Part shown: positions 49,380-57,638 of the stretch, piece after piece
Numbering within the stretch: position 1 is the stretch's first letter
Layout of the letters: each line of letters opens with the position of its first letter
Assembly (NCBI GenBank): GCA_902470765.1
Contig: CABRHW010000001.1
Coordinates: forward strand, 124,001-188,000
Direction: 5' to 3'
Length of the DNA stretch: 64,000 nucleotides
DNA from: an uncultured Collinsella sp.
Lineage (GTDB): Bacteria; Actinomycetota; Coriobacteriia; Coriobacteriales; Coriobacteriaceae
Translations under genes and position numbers: made by a program
Notes under the pieces: generated by a model
Told to the model about the DNA's origin: nothing
Databases searched by the model: none
The model's input: the letters and a program-made list of their open reading frames with translations, nothing else

Positions 49380-49409
49380 CTTTAGACCTTCCCATCGAGT
49401 CTGGCGTCG

Positions 49410-49766
49410 TTACAGTTCTTGTGCCTCGGCAGCGATCTTGGCGGCAGCGTCGCGGGCGCGCATCATATCCATCGCGCGCTTGTCGAGTACCTTGATCTGG
49501 TTGGTCAGCATTACTGCATCGACCACACCCCAGATTACCAAGCCTGTTGAAATCGAAAACCCAAGCGCACCAACTGTACCACGAAGGCGCGAGCAGATTG
49601 CCGCGACAAGAGCGGAGATGACAACCATCTTGATAAACGAGCTGCGGCGCTCGCGAAGCGTGCGGGCCTGCATCACATAGGCGATGCGTGCCGCCTCGGA
49701 TGCCTCCGAGCGCATCTGGGCCTCGCGCGCAATGGCCGCCGCCTCAGCCGACATACCGCTGGCCAT
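49410..49766 (-). CDS. Small membrane protein, unknown
   Basis: 118 aa from the ATG at 49766, which has GGAG nine bases upstream; an ATG 11 codons earlier touches the preceding stop (TAAATG). Helical, Ala/Arg-rich ends surround two hydrophobic stretches (FIKMVVISALVAAIC and GFSISTGLVIWGVVDAVML). Function unknown. Confidence 0.65.
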   Translation of the reverse strand: MASGMSAEAAAIAREAQMRSEASEAARIAYVMQARTLRERRSSFIKMVVISALVAAICSRLRGTVGALGFSISTGLVIWGVVDAVMLTNQIKVLDKRAMDMMRARDAAAKIAAEAQEL

Positions 49767-49799
49767 CAGCGAACACTCCGCAACCCTGCCGCCCCGCAT

Positions 49800-50300
49800 T
49801 TAGAAATCATCGGGGGAGAGCGTATGGACGAACTCGTCGAACTTCTCGAACTCCTGCTCGTCGTCGACATCCTCGGCGTGGGTGGAAACAGTGCCCAGGC
49901 GATTCATGATGTCGTCCTCCACAAACATGGGGGCATTGCTGCGCACGGCAAGGGCAATGGCATCACTGGGGCGGGCGTCGATCTTGCGCTCCTCGCCATC
50001 GGCCAGTACGACGATCGTCGCGTAGAACACCGGCGGCTCGGCGCGAACGATCTCGATGCGCTCGAGCTTGGCGCCCAGGGCGTCAACGGTATCGAGCAGC
50101 AGGTCATGGGTGATCGGGCGCTCGGCGCGGCCGCTATCGATGCCGCGGCTGATGGCAGCAGCTTCAAACGAACCAGTCTGAATGGAAAGGGAACGCAGCG
50201 GCGCGGGCGAGTCCGATTTGCTGCTGCGCTCACGAAGTACGATAAGCGATGGCACGGGACCGGCGGCCATGACGATGGTCTCTATGTCGACGCGAACCAT
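49800..50300 (-). CDS. Bifunctional nuclease family protein (DUF151)
   Basis: 166 aa. Pattern of DUF151: MVRVDIETIVMAAGPVPSLI, ITHDLLLDTVDALGAKLERI, VVLADGEERKIDARPSDAIALAVR. Members have been described with DNase/RNase activity, and some are linked to stress. Tail is acidic (DDEQEFEKFDEFV). GGAGG lies before the ATG at 50300; the ten codons upstream lack a site. Confidence 0.9.
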   Translation of the reverse strand: MVRVDIETIVMAAGPVPSLIVLRERSSKSDSPAPLRSLSIQTGSFEAAAISRGIDSGRAERPITHDLLLDTVDALGAKLERIEIVRAEPPVFYATIVVLADGEERKIDARPSDAIALAVRSNAPMFVEDDIMNRLGTVSTHAEDVDDEQEFEKFDEFVHTLSPDDF

Positions 50301-50398
50301 GGAACACCTCCGGTACGTAGCGGTTAACACGCGGCAGCGCGCCGCATTGAATAGCTATACTACCCAATCTTTCGCACAGCACACAAAATCAAAGTAGT

Positions 50399-50412
50399 TA
50401 ATTTGGGACGGG
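50399..50412. repeat. Dispersed motif TAATTTGGGACGGG, copy 2
   Basis: Identical to 20970-20983; here about 100 bases upstream of the DUF151 gene. Confidence 0.5.
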
Positions 50413-50438
50413 TTTTTTGACTACTTTCAGTAGGTAAG

Positions 50439-50470
50439 AAAAAAGCCCCGAGGCAACGCCCCAGGGCTCT
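50439..50470 (-). terminator. Terminator after the tRNA cluster
   Basis: Stem AGCCC(C)...GGGCT with AAAAAA on its left, giving a T-run on the minus strand directly after the last tRNA-Ile. Confidence 0.7.
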
Positions 50471-50482
50471 TCACAGTTTTGA

Positions 50483-50559
50483 TGGTGGACCTGACAAGAT
50501 TCGAACTTGTGACCTCCCGGTTATCAGCCGGACGCTCTAACCAACTGAGCTACAGGTCC
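50483..50559 (-). tRNA. tRNA-Ile(GAT), copy 1
   Basis: 77 bases. Acceptor GGACCTG/CAGGTCC, anticodon GAT in loop CTGATAA, T loop TTCGAAT, encoded CCA. Identical to the copy at 50707-50783. Confidence 0.95.
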
Positions 50560-50563
50560 ATCA

Positions 50564-50639
50564 TGGTGGAGGTTAGGGGGATCGAACCCCTGACCTCAGG
50601 CTTGCAAAGCCCGCGCTCTCCCAGCTGAGCTAAACCCCC
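50564..50639 (-). tRNA. tRNA-Ala(TGC)
   Basis: 76 bases. Acceptor GGGGGTT/AACCTCC, anticodon TGC in loop TTTGCAA, T loop TTCGATC, encoded CCA. Confidence 0.95.
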
Positions 50640-50653
50640 ACGGAGACAGTAAT

Positions 50654-50697
50654 AAACACCCCAGCGGCGACTCGGCTCTCGCTGGGGTGTTTATTGC
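50654..50697. terminator. Long hairpin between tRNA-Ile copy 2 and tRNA-Ala
   Basis: AATAAACACCCCAGCG and its complement, 16-bp perfect arms around about 12 bases. A/T-rich ends make it a likely terminator in either direction. Confidence 0.7.
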
Positions 50698-50706
50698 GAA
50701 AGAAAG

Positions 50707-50783
50707 TGGTGGACCTGACAAGATTCGAACTTGTGACCTCCCGGTTATCAGCCGGACGCTCTAACCAACTGAGCTACAGGTCC
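50707..50783 (-). tRNA. tRNA-Ile(GAT), copy 2
   Basis: 77 bases, same sequence as copy 1, with encoded CCA. It is the first tRNA of the leftward cluster and has its own terminator. Confidence 0.95.
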
Positions 50784-50845
50784 ATCGCGCAAGGGATATA
50801 TTAGACGAGTCGTTACGCGCGCGTCAACAACTTTATTGAAAATCT

Positions 50846-51001
50846 TTGGGACCCCATGGTCGCTGGGCTGGCGAGATGGTTTTGGTTTGCTGCTCGGACA
50901 GTCCTGCGCAAGACGAAGGCCACATTAAGTGGCCTTCTTTGCGTGCGGAACTCGCGACAAACCAAAACCATCTCGCCAGCCCAGCGACCATGGGGTCCCA
51001 A
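50846..51001. repeat. Perfect 44-bp inverted repeat with nested hairpin
   Basis: Arms 50846-50889 and 50958-51001 are exact reverse complements (TTGGGACCCCATGGTCGCTG and 24 more bases). Similarity continues outward to about 50836 and 51010. The 68-base loop contains a second hairpin, GAAGGCCAC/GTGGCCTTC (50915-50937). It lies between the gyrA terminator and a tRNA-Ile, with no gene inside. Confidence 0.9.
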
Positions 51002-51006
51002 GGTTT

Positions 51007-51042
51007 TCAAAAAAGCGGTCGGCGCGCAGGTGCGCCGACCGC
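51007..51042 (-). terminator. Terminator after gyrA
   Basis: GCGGTCGGCGC-N6-GCGCCGACCGC; the minus strand continues TTTTTTGAAAACC. Confidence 0.85.
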
Positions 51043-51082
51043 CAATATATGGAGTCTGATGATTTTTACCAGCTAGTTCCTC

Positions 51083-53824
51083 TTACTCGTCTAGGAGATC
51101 CTCTGGCATGTCGTTGCCGTCGCCTAGATCGACAGGGGTTTCTTCGGGGGCAGAGCCGTCTTCTGTGGCTTCGCCTTCGGGCTTCTCCTTGGCGGCCGTC
51201 ATGCGGGCTACGGCGCAGATGCGGTCGTTGTCGTCGACGGTCATCATCTTGACGCCCTGGGTGGCGCGGCCGGTCTGGCTGATCTCGTCGGTCTTGACGC
51301 GAATGACCGTCGCGCCCTCCGTCACGATGAACAGCTCGTGCTGCGGGCCCACCGTCTTCATGGCCGCGAGGTTACCCTTACGCTCGGTCATTTGGATGGT
51401 GTAGACACCCTGGCCGCCGCGGTTCTGCTCCGGGTAGTCCGCGACCGGCGTGCGCTTGCCGTAGCCACGCTCGGTGATGACGAATAGATCGCCGTTGCCG
51501 TTAGTGACTTCCATGCCCAGAACGCTCACGCCGTCCTTCATACCGATACCGCGAACGCCGCTGGTATCGCGGCCGGTGGCGCGCACCTGCTCCTCGGAGA
51601 ACATGATCGCCTTGCCCGCGGTGGTGGCCAGGATAATCTTGTCGCCCTCGCGCACGCGGCGCACGTTCAGCAGCGCGTCGTCGTCACGCAGGTTGATAGC
51701 GATCAGGCCATCACGGCGGCTACGATCGTAAGCGCTCATCACGGTCTTCTTGACCATGCCACTCTTGGTGGCAAACATCAGGTACTCGTCGGCCGGGAAC
51801 TCGCGGCAGCTGATGACGCTCGCGATCTTCTCGCCCTCCTCGAAGGGCAACAGGTTGACGATCGCGGTACCGCGCGCCTGGCGCGTACCCACCGGCAGCT
51901 CGTGCACCTTCAGGCGATAGACCTTGCCCTTGCTCGAGAAGAACAGCACGTACTCGTGCGTGGACGCGATGAACATCTCGTCGATGACGTCGTCCTCTTT
52001 GAGGTTGACGCCCGACACGCCCTTGCCGCCGCGCTTCTGGGCGCGGTAGGCGGCCACCGGGATACGCTTAACGTAGCCGGTGTGGGTGATGGTCACGACC
52101 ATGTCCTCGTCGGCGATGAGGTCCTCGACATCCAGGTCCTTCTCAACCTGGCTGATTTCGGTACGGCGCTTGTCGCCAAACTTCTTGGAGATCTCGCGCA
52201 TCTCTTCCTTGATGACGCCCAGAATCTTCTCCTCGTGCGCCAGCAGTTCCTCGTAGTAGGCGATGGCGCGGCGCAGGCCGTCCAACTCTTCTTGGATCTT
52301 GTCGCGCTCCAGGCCGGTCAGGCGGCGCAGCTTCATCTCGAGGATGGCCGTGGTCTGCTCGGGCGTAAAGCCAAAGCGTTCGATCAGTCGGCTGCTGGCC
52401 TCGGAGTCGGTCTGCGAGGAGCGGATGATGCTGATGACCTCGTCGATATGGTCAAGGGCCATCAGGTAGCCCTCGAGGATATGCGCGCGGGCCTGGGCCT
52501 TCTTAAGGTCGAAGCGGGTGCGGCGGGTGACGACGTCGACCTGGTGGTCGATGTAGTGCTGCAGCATCTCGCGCAGGCTCAGGCATTTGGGAACGCCGTT
52601 GACGAGTGCCAGGTTGTTGGCGCCAAAGGTCGTCTGCAGCGAGGTGTACTTATACAGGTTGTTGAGCACGACCTGCGGAATGACGCCCTTCTTGAGCTCG
52701 ATGACCAGACGGATGCCCTTCTGGTTGGACTCATCGCGCATATCCGAGATGCCCTCAATGCGCTTGTCGTTGACGAGTTGGGCGATCTTCTCCTGCAGGG
52801 TGCCCTTGTTGACCATGTAGGGAATCTCGGTAAAGACCAGGCGGCTGCGGCCGGTCTTGGTGGACTCCACATGTGCCTTGGCACGCACGGTAATGGAGCC
52901 GCGGCCGGTCTCGTAGCTCTGCTTAATGCCGGCGTTGCCCATGATGATGGCGCCGGTGGGGAAGTCCGGACCGGGCATGATCTGCATGAGCTCGTCGACG
53001 GTGGCGTCGGGGTTGTCGATCAGGTAGCAGGTGGCCTCGATCGCCTCGGTGAGGTTATGCGGGGCGATGTTGGTGGCCATGCCGACGGCGATGCCCTGGC
53101 TGCCGTTGACCAGCAGGTTGGGGAAGCGCGCAGGCAGTGCCACGGGCTCGGCGAGCGATTCGTCGTAGTTGGGCTGCCAGTCGACGGTATCCTTCTGCAA
53201 GTCACGCAGCAGTTCCATGGCGGGCTTGGCCAGGCGGCTCTCGGTGTAACGCATGGCCGCCGCGCCGTCGCCATCGATGTTGCCGAAGTTGCCGTGACCG
53301 TCGATGAGCGGCGTGCGCATGGAGAACCACTGCGCCAGGCGGACCATGGCCTCGTAGACCGCAGAGTCACCGTGCGGGTGGTACTTACCGATAACTTCGC
53401 CGACCGTCCAGGCCGACTTTTTGTGTGGGCGGTTGGGGTAGATGCCGCTCTCGTTCATCGCGTACAGGATGCGGCGGTGTACCGGCTTTAAGCCGTCGCG
53501 CACGTCCGGCAGGGCACGCGCTGTGATAACCGACATCGAATACTCGATGAACGACTGCTTCATCTCGCGACCGAACTCCGAAATCTGGAGCTGGCCGCCG
53601 TTGATGTCCTCGCCGGCCGAGGCGCCACGATCGACTTCGCCAAAGCTCTCCTCGAGCTCACCGTCGTCGTCCTCTTCCTCATCATCATCGGCATCGGGGT
53701 TATAGGCGTCCGGATCGCCGTCCTCGCCCTGCTCAGCACGGGCAAGCAGGCGCTTCAGATCATCGGGCATACCGGCATCGCCGGCCTCGTCCATACCCTC
53801 GTTATTGTTGATATCGTCTGCCAC
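51083..53824 (-). CDS. gyrA: DNA gyrase subunit A
   Basis: 913 aa, GTG start with GAGGAGG before it. An N-terminal extension of about 68 acidic residues (DADDDEEEDDDGELEES) precedes the usual start region. Catalytic Tyr193 is in AAAMRYTE. The quinolone region reads HPHGDSAVYEAM (Ser154, Glu158), the drug-sensitive pattern. The GyrA box is seen as QKRGGKGVSG. The C-terminal wrapping domain is complete, with an acidic tail. It lies 11 bases after gyrB. Confidence 0.97.
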   Translation of the reverse strand: MADDINNNEGMDEAGDAGMPDDLKRLLARAEQGEDGDPDAYNPDADDDEEEDDDGELEESFGEVDRGASAGEDINGGQLQISEFGREMKQSFIEYSMSVITARALPDVRDGLKPVHRRILYAMNESGIYPNRPHKKSAWTVGEVIGKYHPHGDSAVYEAMVRLAQWFSMRTPLIDGHGNFGNIDGDGAAAMRYTESRLAKPAMELLRDLQKDTVDWQPNYDESLAEPVALPARFPNLLVNGSQGIAVGMATNIAPHNLTEAIEATCYLIDNPDATVDELMQIMPGPDFPTGAIIMGNAGIKQSYETGRGSITVRAKAHVESTKTGRSRLVFTEIPYMVNKGTLQEKIAQLVNDKRIEGISDMRDESNQKGIRLVIELKKGVIPQVVLNNLYKYTSLQTTFGANNLALVNGVPKCLSLREMLQHYIDHQVDVVTRRTRFDLKKAQARAHILEGYLMALDHIDEVISIIRSSQTDSEASSRLIERFGFTPEQTTAILEMKLRRLTGLERDKIQEELDGLRRAIAYYEELLAHEEKILGVIKEEMREISKKFGDKRRTEISQVEKDLDVEDLIADEDMVVTITHTGYVKRIPVAAYRAQKRGGKGVSGVNLKEDDVIDEMFIASTHEYVLFFSSKGKVYRLKVHELPVGTRQARGTAIVNLLPFEEGEKIASVISCREFPADEYLMFATKSGMVKKTVMSAYDRSRRDGLIAINLRDDDALLNVRRVREGDKIILATTAGKAIMFSEEQVRATGRDTSGVRGIGMKDGVSVLGMEVTNGNGDLFVITERGYGKRTPVADYPEQNRGGQGVYTIQMTERKGNLAAMKTVGPQHELFIVTEGATVIRVKTDEISQTGRATQGVKMMTVDDNDRICAVARMTAAKEKPEGEATEDGSAPEETPVDLGDGNDMPEDLLDE

Positions 53825-53835
53825 GTTACCTCCTC

Positions 53836-55866
53836 TTAAGCGTCAAGGAATCGTGCATCATGTGCATGCTTCTCGATGTACTCGCGGCGATAGCCGACCT
53901 CGGAACCCATCAGCTCGCGCACGGCGCGGTCCGCCACCACGGCGTCCTCGATCGACACACGCTGCAGAATGCGGGTCTTTGGGTCCATCGTCGTCGAGGC
54001 AAGCTGTTTGGGGTCCATCTCGCCCAGGCCCTTGTAGCGCTGGACGGTATAGCCCTTGCGCTTTTTGGTGATCTTGCCGTCCTTGGCCTTGCCGTCCTCG
54101 TCGTTATCGTCGGGGTTCAGGCCCAGACTCTGGATGGTGTCGCGCAGGATCTCGTCTTCGGGCTGGCGGCCGTTGGGATACACGTAGTGAATCTTGTTGC
54201 GCACCTTAATGCCAAAGATGGGCGGGCAGGCAACATAGACGTAGCCGGCATCGATCAGCGGACGCATGTACTTGTAGAAGAACGTCAGTAGCAGGATGCG
54301 GATATGCGCACCGTCGACGTCTGCATCGGTCATGATGATGATCTTGTGGTAGCGCGCCTTGGTGATATCGAAGTCGCCGCCGTCGCCGGCACTCGTCGTG
54401 ACGCCGCAACCGATCGCGGTAATCAGCGACTGGATGGTGTCACTCGAGAACGCGCGATGGTCACCAACGCGTTCGACGTTCAAAATCTTGCCGCGCAGGG
54501 GCAAAATCGCCTGGATGTCTCGGCGACGGCCGTCCTTGGCCGAACCGCCTGCCGAGTCGCCCTCTACGATGAAGAGCTCGGTCAGCTCGGCATCGCGCAC
54601 CGAGCAGTCGGCGAGCTTACCGGGCAGGGACGCCGTCTCGAGCAGGCTCTTGCGGCGGGTCGCCTCGCGCGCCTTGCGGGCGGCATTGCGCGCCTTGCAG
54701 GCCTGTTGCGCCTTCTTGACGATCTCGCGAGCGGGCTTGGGATGCTCCTCGAGGTAATCGGCAAGGCCGTCGGTCACAATCTTGAGTGTGAGCGCGCGCA
54801 TATAGGAGCTGCCGAGCTTGGCCTTGGTCTGGCCCTCAAACTGCGGATCGGGCAGCTTGACCGAGATAACGGCCGAAAGGCCCTCGCGCACATCGTCGCC
54901 GGTCAGGTTGGCGTCTTTTTCCTTGAGCAGGTTCTGCTTGCGCGCGTAATCGTTGATCACGCGGGTGAGCGCGGTGCGGAAGCCCTCAAGGTGCATGCCA
55001 CCCTCGGGGGTGTAGATGTCGTTGGCAAACGACATGACGTTCTCGCCGTAACCGCTATTCCACTGCAGAGAAACCTCGACCTCGCCCATCTTGGTCACAG
55101 GCGCGTCCGGGTCCGATTTGCCCTCGATGTAGATGGGCTCCTTAAAGGCCTCGGGGACGTCCTTGCCCTCGTTGAGGAACTTGACGAAGTCGATGATGCC
55201 GCCCTCGTAGCAAAACTCCTCCACGTGGGGAGTCGCCTCGCGCTCGTCGGTCAGCACGATTTTGAGGTTCTTATTGAGGAACGCCGTCTCCTGCAGACGG
55301 TTGTGCAGCGTATCGAAATCGTAGATGCAGGTCTCGAAGATCTCGTCGTCGGGCCAGAAGGTGACGGTGGTGCCCGTCGAATCCGAGGTGCCCACGACCT
55401 CCATCTTCTTGACGGTCTTGCCGCGCGAGAACTCCATCTCGTAGGTGTTGCCGTCGCGACGAACCTGAACGACCACGCGCTTGGACAGTGCGTTGACGAC
55501 AGAGATGCCAACGCCGTGCAGGCCGCCCGAGACCTTATAGGCCGAGTTATCGAACTTACCGCCGGCGTGCAAGATCGTCATGACGACCTCGAGCGTCGGG
55601 ATCTTTTTAACAGGGTGCTCGTCGACGGGGATGCCGCGCCCGTTGTCGACGACCGTGATGGAGTTGTCGGCGTGGACCGTCACCTGGATCTCGGTGCAGA
55701 AACCGGCCATGGCCTCGTCGACGGAGTTGTCAACGATCTCCCACACCAGGTGATGCAGACCGCTGGCGCTCGTCGAGCCGATATACATGCCCGGGCGCTT
55801 ACGAACGGCCTCGAGACCTTCGAGAATCTTAATCTCGCCGCCATCGTAATCGTTTTCGTTTGCCAC
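53836..55866 (-). CDS. gyrB: DNA gyrase subunit B
   Basis: 676 aa. GTG start at 55864-55866 with AAGGAGG four bases upstream. ATPase: EIVDNSVDEAMAG, DNGRGIPVDEH, GGLHGVGISVVNALS. Toprim: FIVEGDSAGGSAKDGRRRD, ILNVERV, DADVDGAHI. End: QRYKGLGEMDPKQL. It follows a terminator, so it should have its own promoter. Confidence 0.97.
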   Translation of the reverse strand: MANENDYDGGEIKILEGLEAVRKRPGMYIGSTSASGLHHLVWEIVDNSVDEAMAGFCTEIQVTVHADNSITVVDNGRGIPVDEHPVKKIPTLEVVMTILHAGGKFDNSAYKVSGGLHGVGISVVNALSKRVVVQVRRDGNTYEMEFSRGKTVKKMEVVGTSDSTGTTVTFWPDDEIFETCIYDFDTLHNRLQETAFLNKNLKIVLTDEREATPHVEEFCYEGGIIDFVKFLNEGKDVPEAFKEPIYIEGKSDPDAPVTKMGEVEVSLQWNSGYGENVMSFANDIYTPEGGMHLEGFRTALTRVINDYARKQNLLKEKDANLTGDDVREGLSAVISVKLPDPQFEGQTKAKLGSSYMRALTLKIVTDGLADYLEEHPKPAREIVKKAQQACKARNAARKAREATRRKSLLETASLPGKLADCSVRDAELTELFIVEGDSAGGSAKDGRRRDIQAILPLRGKILNVERVGDHRAFSSDTIQSLITAIGCGVTTSAGDGGDFDITKARYHKIIIMTDADVDGAHIRILLLTFFYKYMRPLIDAGYVYVACPPIFGIKVRNKIHYVYPNGRQPEDEILRDTIQSLGLNPDDNDEDGKAKDGKITKKRKGYTVQRYKGLGEMDPKQLASTTMDPKTRILQRVSIEDAVVADRAVRELMGSEVGYRREYIEKHAHDARFLDA

Positions 55867-55915
55867 ACGTCCTCCTTCAGTCAAGAAAATGTGTACAGCC
55901 TTACTAGTTTATCGT

Positions 55916-55952
55916 AAAAAAATACCCTCGGGAACGAGGGTATTTGGCTCTA
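55916..55952 (-). terminator. Terminator between dciA-like gene and gyrB
   Basis: AAATACCCTCG-GGAA-CGAGGGTATTT; the minus strand continues as a run of T after the stem. Confidence 0.85.
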
Positions 55953-55971
55953 CAAGGCCACCAGATGCGAT

Positions 55972-56535
55972 TTAAGGCTCTTTTTTGCTTTGCACGCCCT
56001 TGGCCCACTCGGCACTGGCTCTCATGGCATTCTCGAGGGCCTCGCGCAGTTTTTGGTCTTCGATGGGCGCCACCTGGCGCTCAATCTCGGTGCGCTCGGC
56101 CTCACTTAGGTCGGCGTGCGGAGCCGGCGGGCGCTCGGTCGTCGCCGGACGCAGGCGCTCCTTGGCGGCGGGCGGCGTGTGACCGGGCGCGGTGGTTTTG
56201 AACACCAGGCCGTCCACATGCGCACCGGCGCGCTCCATGCGCGCGCGGATGATCTCGCGCAACAGCGTCATTTCCTGCGTCCACGAGGGCGAGTCGAGAT
56301 ATACCAGCAGCTCATTGGACTCGGGCAGGTAGCGCAGGCCCGTCACATGGCGCCCCTCGCGCGTGCCCGAGCACACCGCATTCCAGGCGCGATAGACCGC
56401 ACGAGATTCCTCTGCAGCCTCCATCTGCACGCGGCGCTCAGGCGTCGCGGCCGCCAGGATGCGCTGGCGCTCTGCGTTTAAAAATCCACTGAAGGCGACC
56501 GTTTCGCTCTCGCGCTCGTAATTAGCACGTCTCAC
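55972..56535 (-). CDS. dciA: DciA-type helicase-loading protein (DUF721)
   Basis: 187 aa. GTG start with AAGGTGG nine bases upstream, overlapping the recF end by 14 bases. Residues about 45-105 hold the DUF721 pattern (LRYLPESNELLVYLDSPSWT, QEMTLLREIIRARME). The tail is charged and helical. DciA assists DnaB loading in bacteria without DnaC, and its place beside recF and gyrB is typical of actinobacteria. The assignment rests on this domain and on context. Confidence 0.8.
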   Translation of the reverse strand: MRRANYERESETVAFSGFLNAERQRILAAATPERRVQMEAAEESRAVYRAWNAVCSGTREGRHVTGLRYLPESNELLVYLDSPSWTQEMTLLREIIRARMERAGAHVDGLVFKTTAPGHTPPAAKERLRPATTERPPAPHADLSEAERTEIERQVAPIEDQKLREALENAMRASAEWAKGVQSKKEP

Positions 56536-57628
56536 CCATGCTCACCACCTTGGCTCGATCAAGCAGGTCATCGGTAAAATACCCCAGGTTGGTCGTGGTT
56601 ATGACCGTCTGGATATCATCGCCGATCAGCCGCAGAAAAGCGCCGCGACGCTCGCCGTCGAGCTCGCTCATCACGTCGTCCAAAAGCAGCAGTGGGGCGG
56701 TGCCCAGGACATCGCGAGCCACGGCCACCTCCGCCACCTTCCAGGCCAAAACCAACGTCCGCTGCTGACCTTGGCTGGCAAATGAACGGGCGGATCGACC
56801 CGCCACGGCAAACTCAATCTCATCGCGATGCGGTCCCACCAACGTCACGCCGCGGCGAATTTCCTCGTCGGCGTGCTCATCAAGGGCAGCCAGCATGCGC
56901 TCGTACGCCCAGTCCTTCAGCTCTTCGCGATCCTCGACCTGGGGCAAATCCCCCAGCGTGGACGTATAGGTCACGTTGGCGGCCTCGCCGGACGCCACTT
57001 GCCCGTAGGCAGTGTGCACATGGCCCGCCAGCCGGTCGAGCAGGGCCAACCGGTGCACGAGCAGGGCCGAGCCCGCGCGGGCAATCGAATCGTTCCACGC
57101 GCCGAGCATCTCGCGGCAGCACCAGGCCTCCTTGAGCAAGGCGTTACGCTGGGTCACGCAGCGCCCATAGGTGCTCGCAAGATCGGCATAGCGTGCGCTC
57201 AGTTGCATGCCAAAGTCATCGAGGGCGGCACGGCGCACACTGGCGCCTCGCTTAACCATGTCCAGATGGTCGGGGCAAAACAGCACGCTCGGCAGGACCC
57301 CGCGCACACCGGCGGCAGAGCATCTCTTGCCGTTGCGGCTAAACGAGCGCTTACCGTCCTCCGCGCTCAATCCCATATCAAGCACGCGGCCGTCGCCCTC
57401 GAGCCTCAGCTCAACCTTGCACGAGTCCGCGCCGTCATGGACGAGCTCGGCGGCGGTCGGATGCCTAAACGAGGCGCCGCTCGTCAGCAGCTGCAGCGCC
57501 TCTATGAGATTGGTCTTTCCCGCCGCGTTGGGTCCCGCAAGTATCGTCACGCCCTCGTCCAGGGCAAGGCGATAGCTATCGAAGCTGCGGTAGTGCGCGA
57601 CGGAAAGATCGCGGGCGAACATGGTCAT
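56522..57628 (-). CDS. recF: DNA replication and repair protein RecF
   Basis: 368 aa, usual length. SMC-like ATPase helping RecA loading at gaps. Start FARDLSVAHYRSFDSYRL; Walker A GPNAAGKTNLIEAL; signature SFASQGQQRTLVLAWK; Walker B LLLLDDVMSELD. No good ribosome site is seen before either ATG (57628 or 57622), consistent with coupling to dnaN, whose stop is 11 bases upstream. The frame remains open for 88 further codons inside dnaN, but this is not protein-like. Confidence 0.95.
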   Translation of the reverse strand: MTMFARDLSVAHYRSFDSYRLALDEGVTILAGPNAAGKTNLIEALQLLTSGASFRHPTAAELVHDGADSCKVELRLEGDGRVLDMGLSAEDGKRSFSRNGKRCSAAGVRGVLPSVLFCPDHLDMVKRGASVRRAALDDFGMQLSARYADLASTYGRCVTQRNALLKEAWCCREMLGAWNDSIARAGSALLVHRLALLDRLAGHVHTAYGQVASGEAANVTYTSTLGDLPQVEDREELKDWAYERMLAALDEHADEEIRRGVTLVGPHRDEIEFAVAGRSARSFASQGQQRTLVLAWKVAEVAVARDVLGTAPLLLLDDVMSELDGERRGAFLRLIGDDIQTVITTTNLGYFTDDLLDRAKVVSMGETC

Positions 57629-57638
57629 AGGGCAGTTG

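Noticed and set aside
50800..51080. The 44-bp inverted repeat as an insertion-sequence remnant
   Set aside because: No transposase fragment lies inside, the loop is only 68 bases, and I could not see target duplications. Left as an unexplained repeat.
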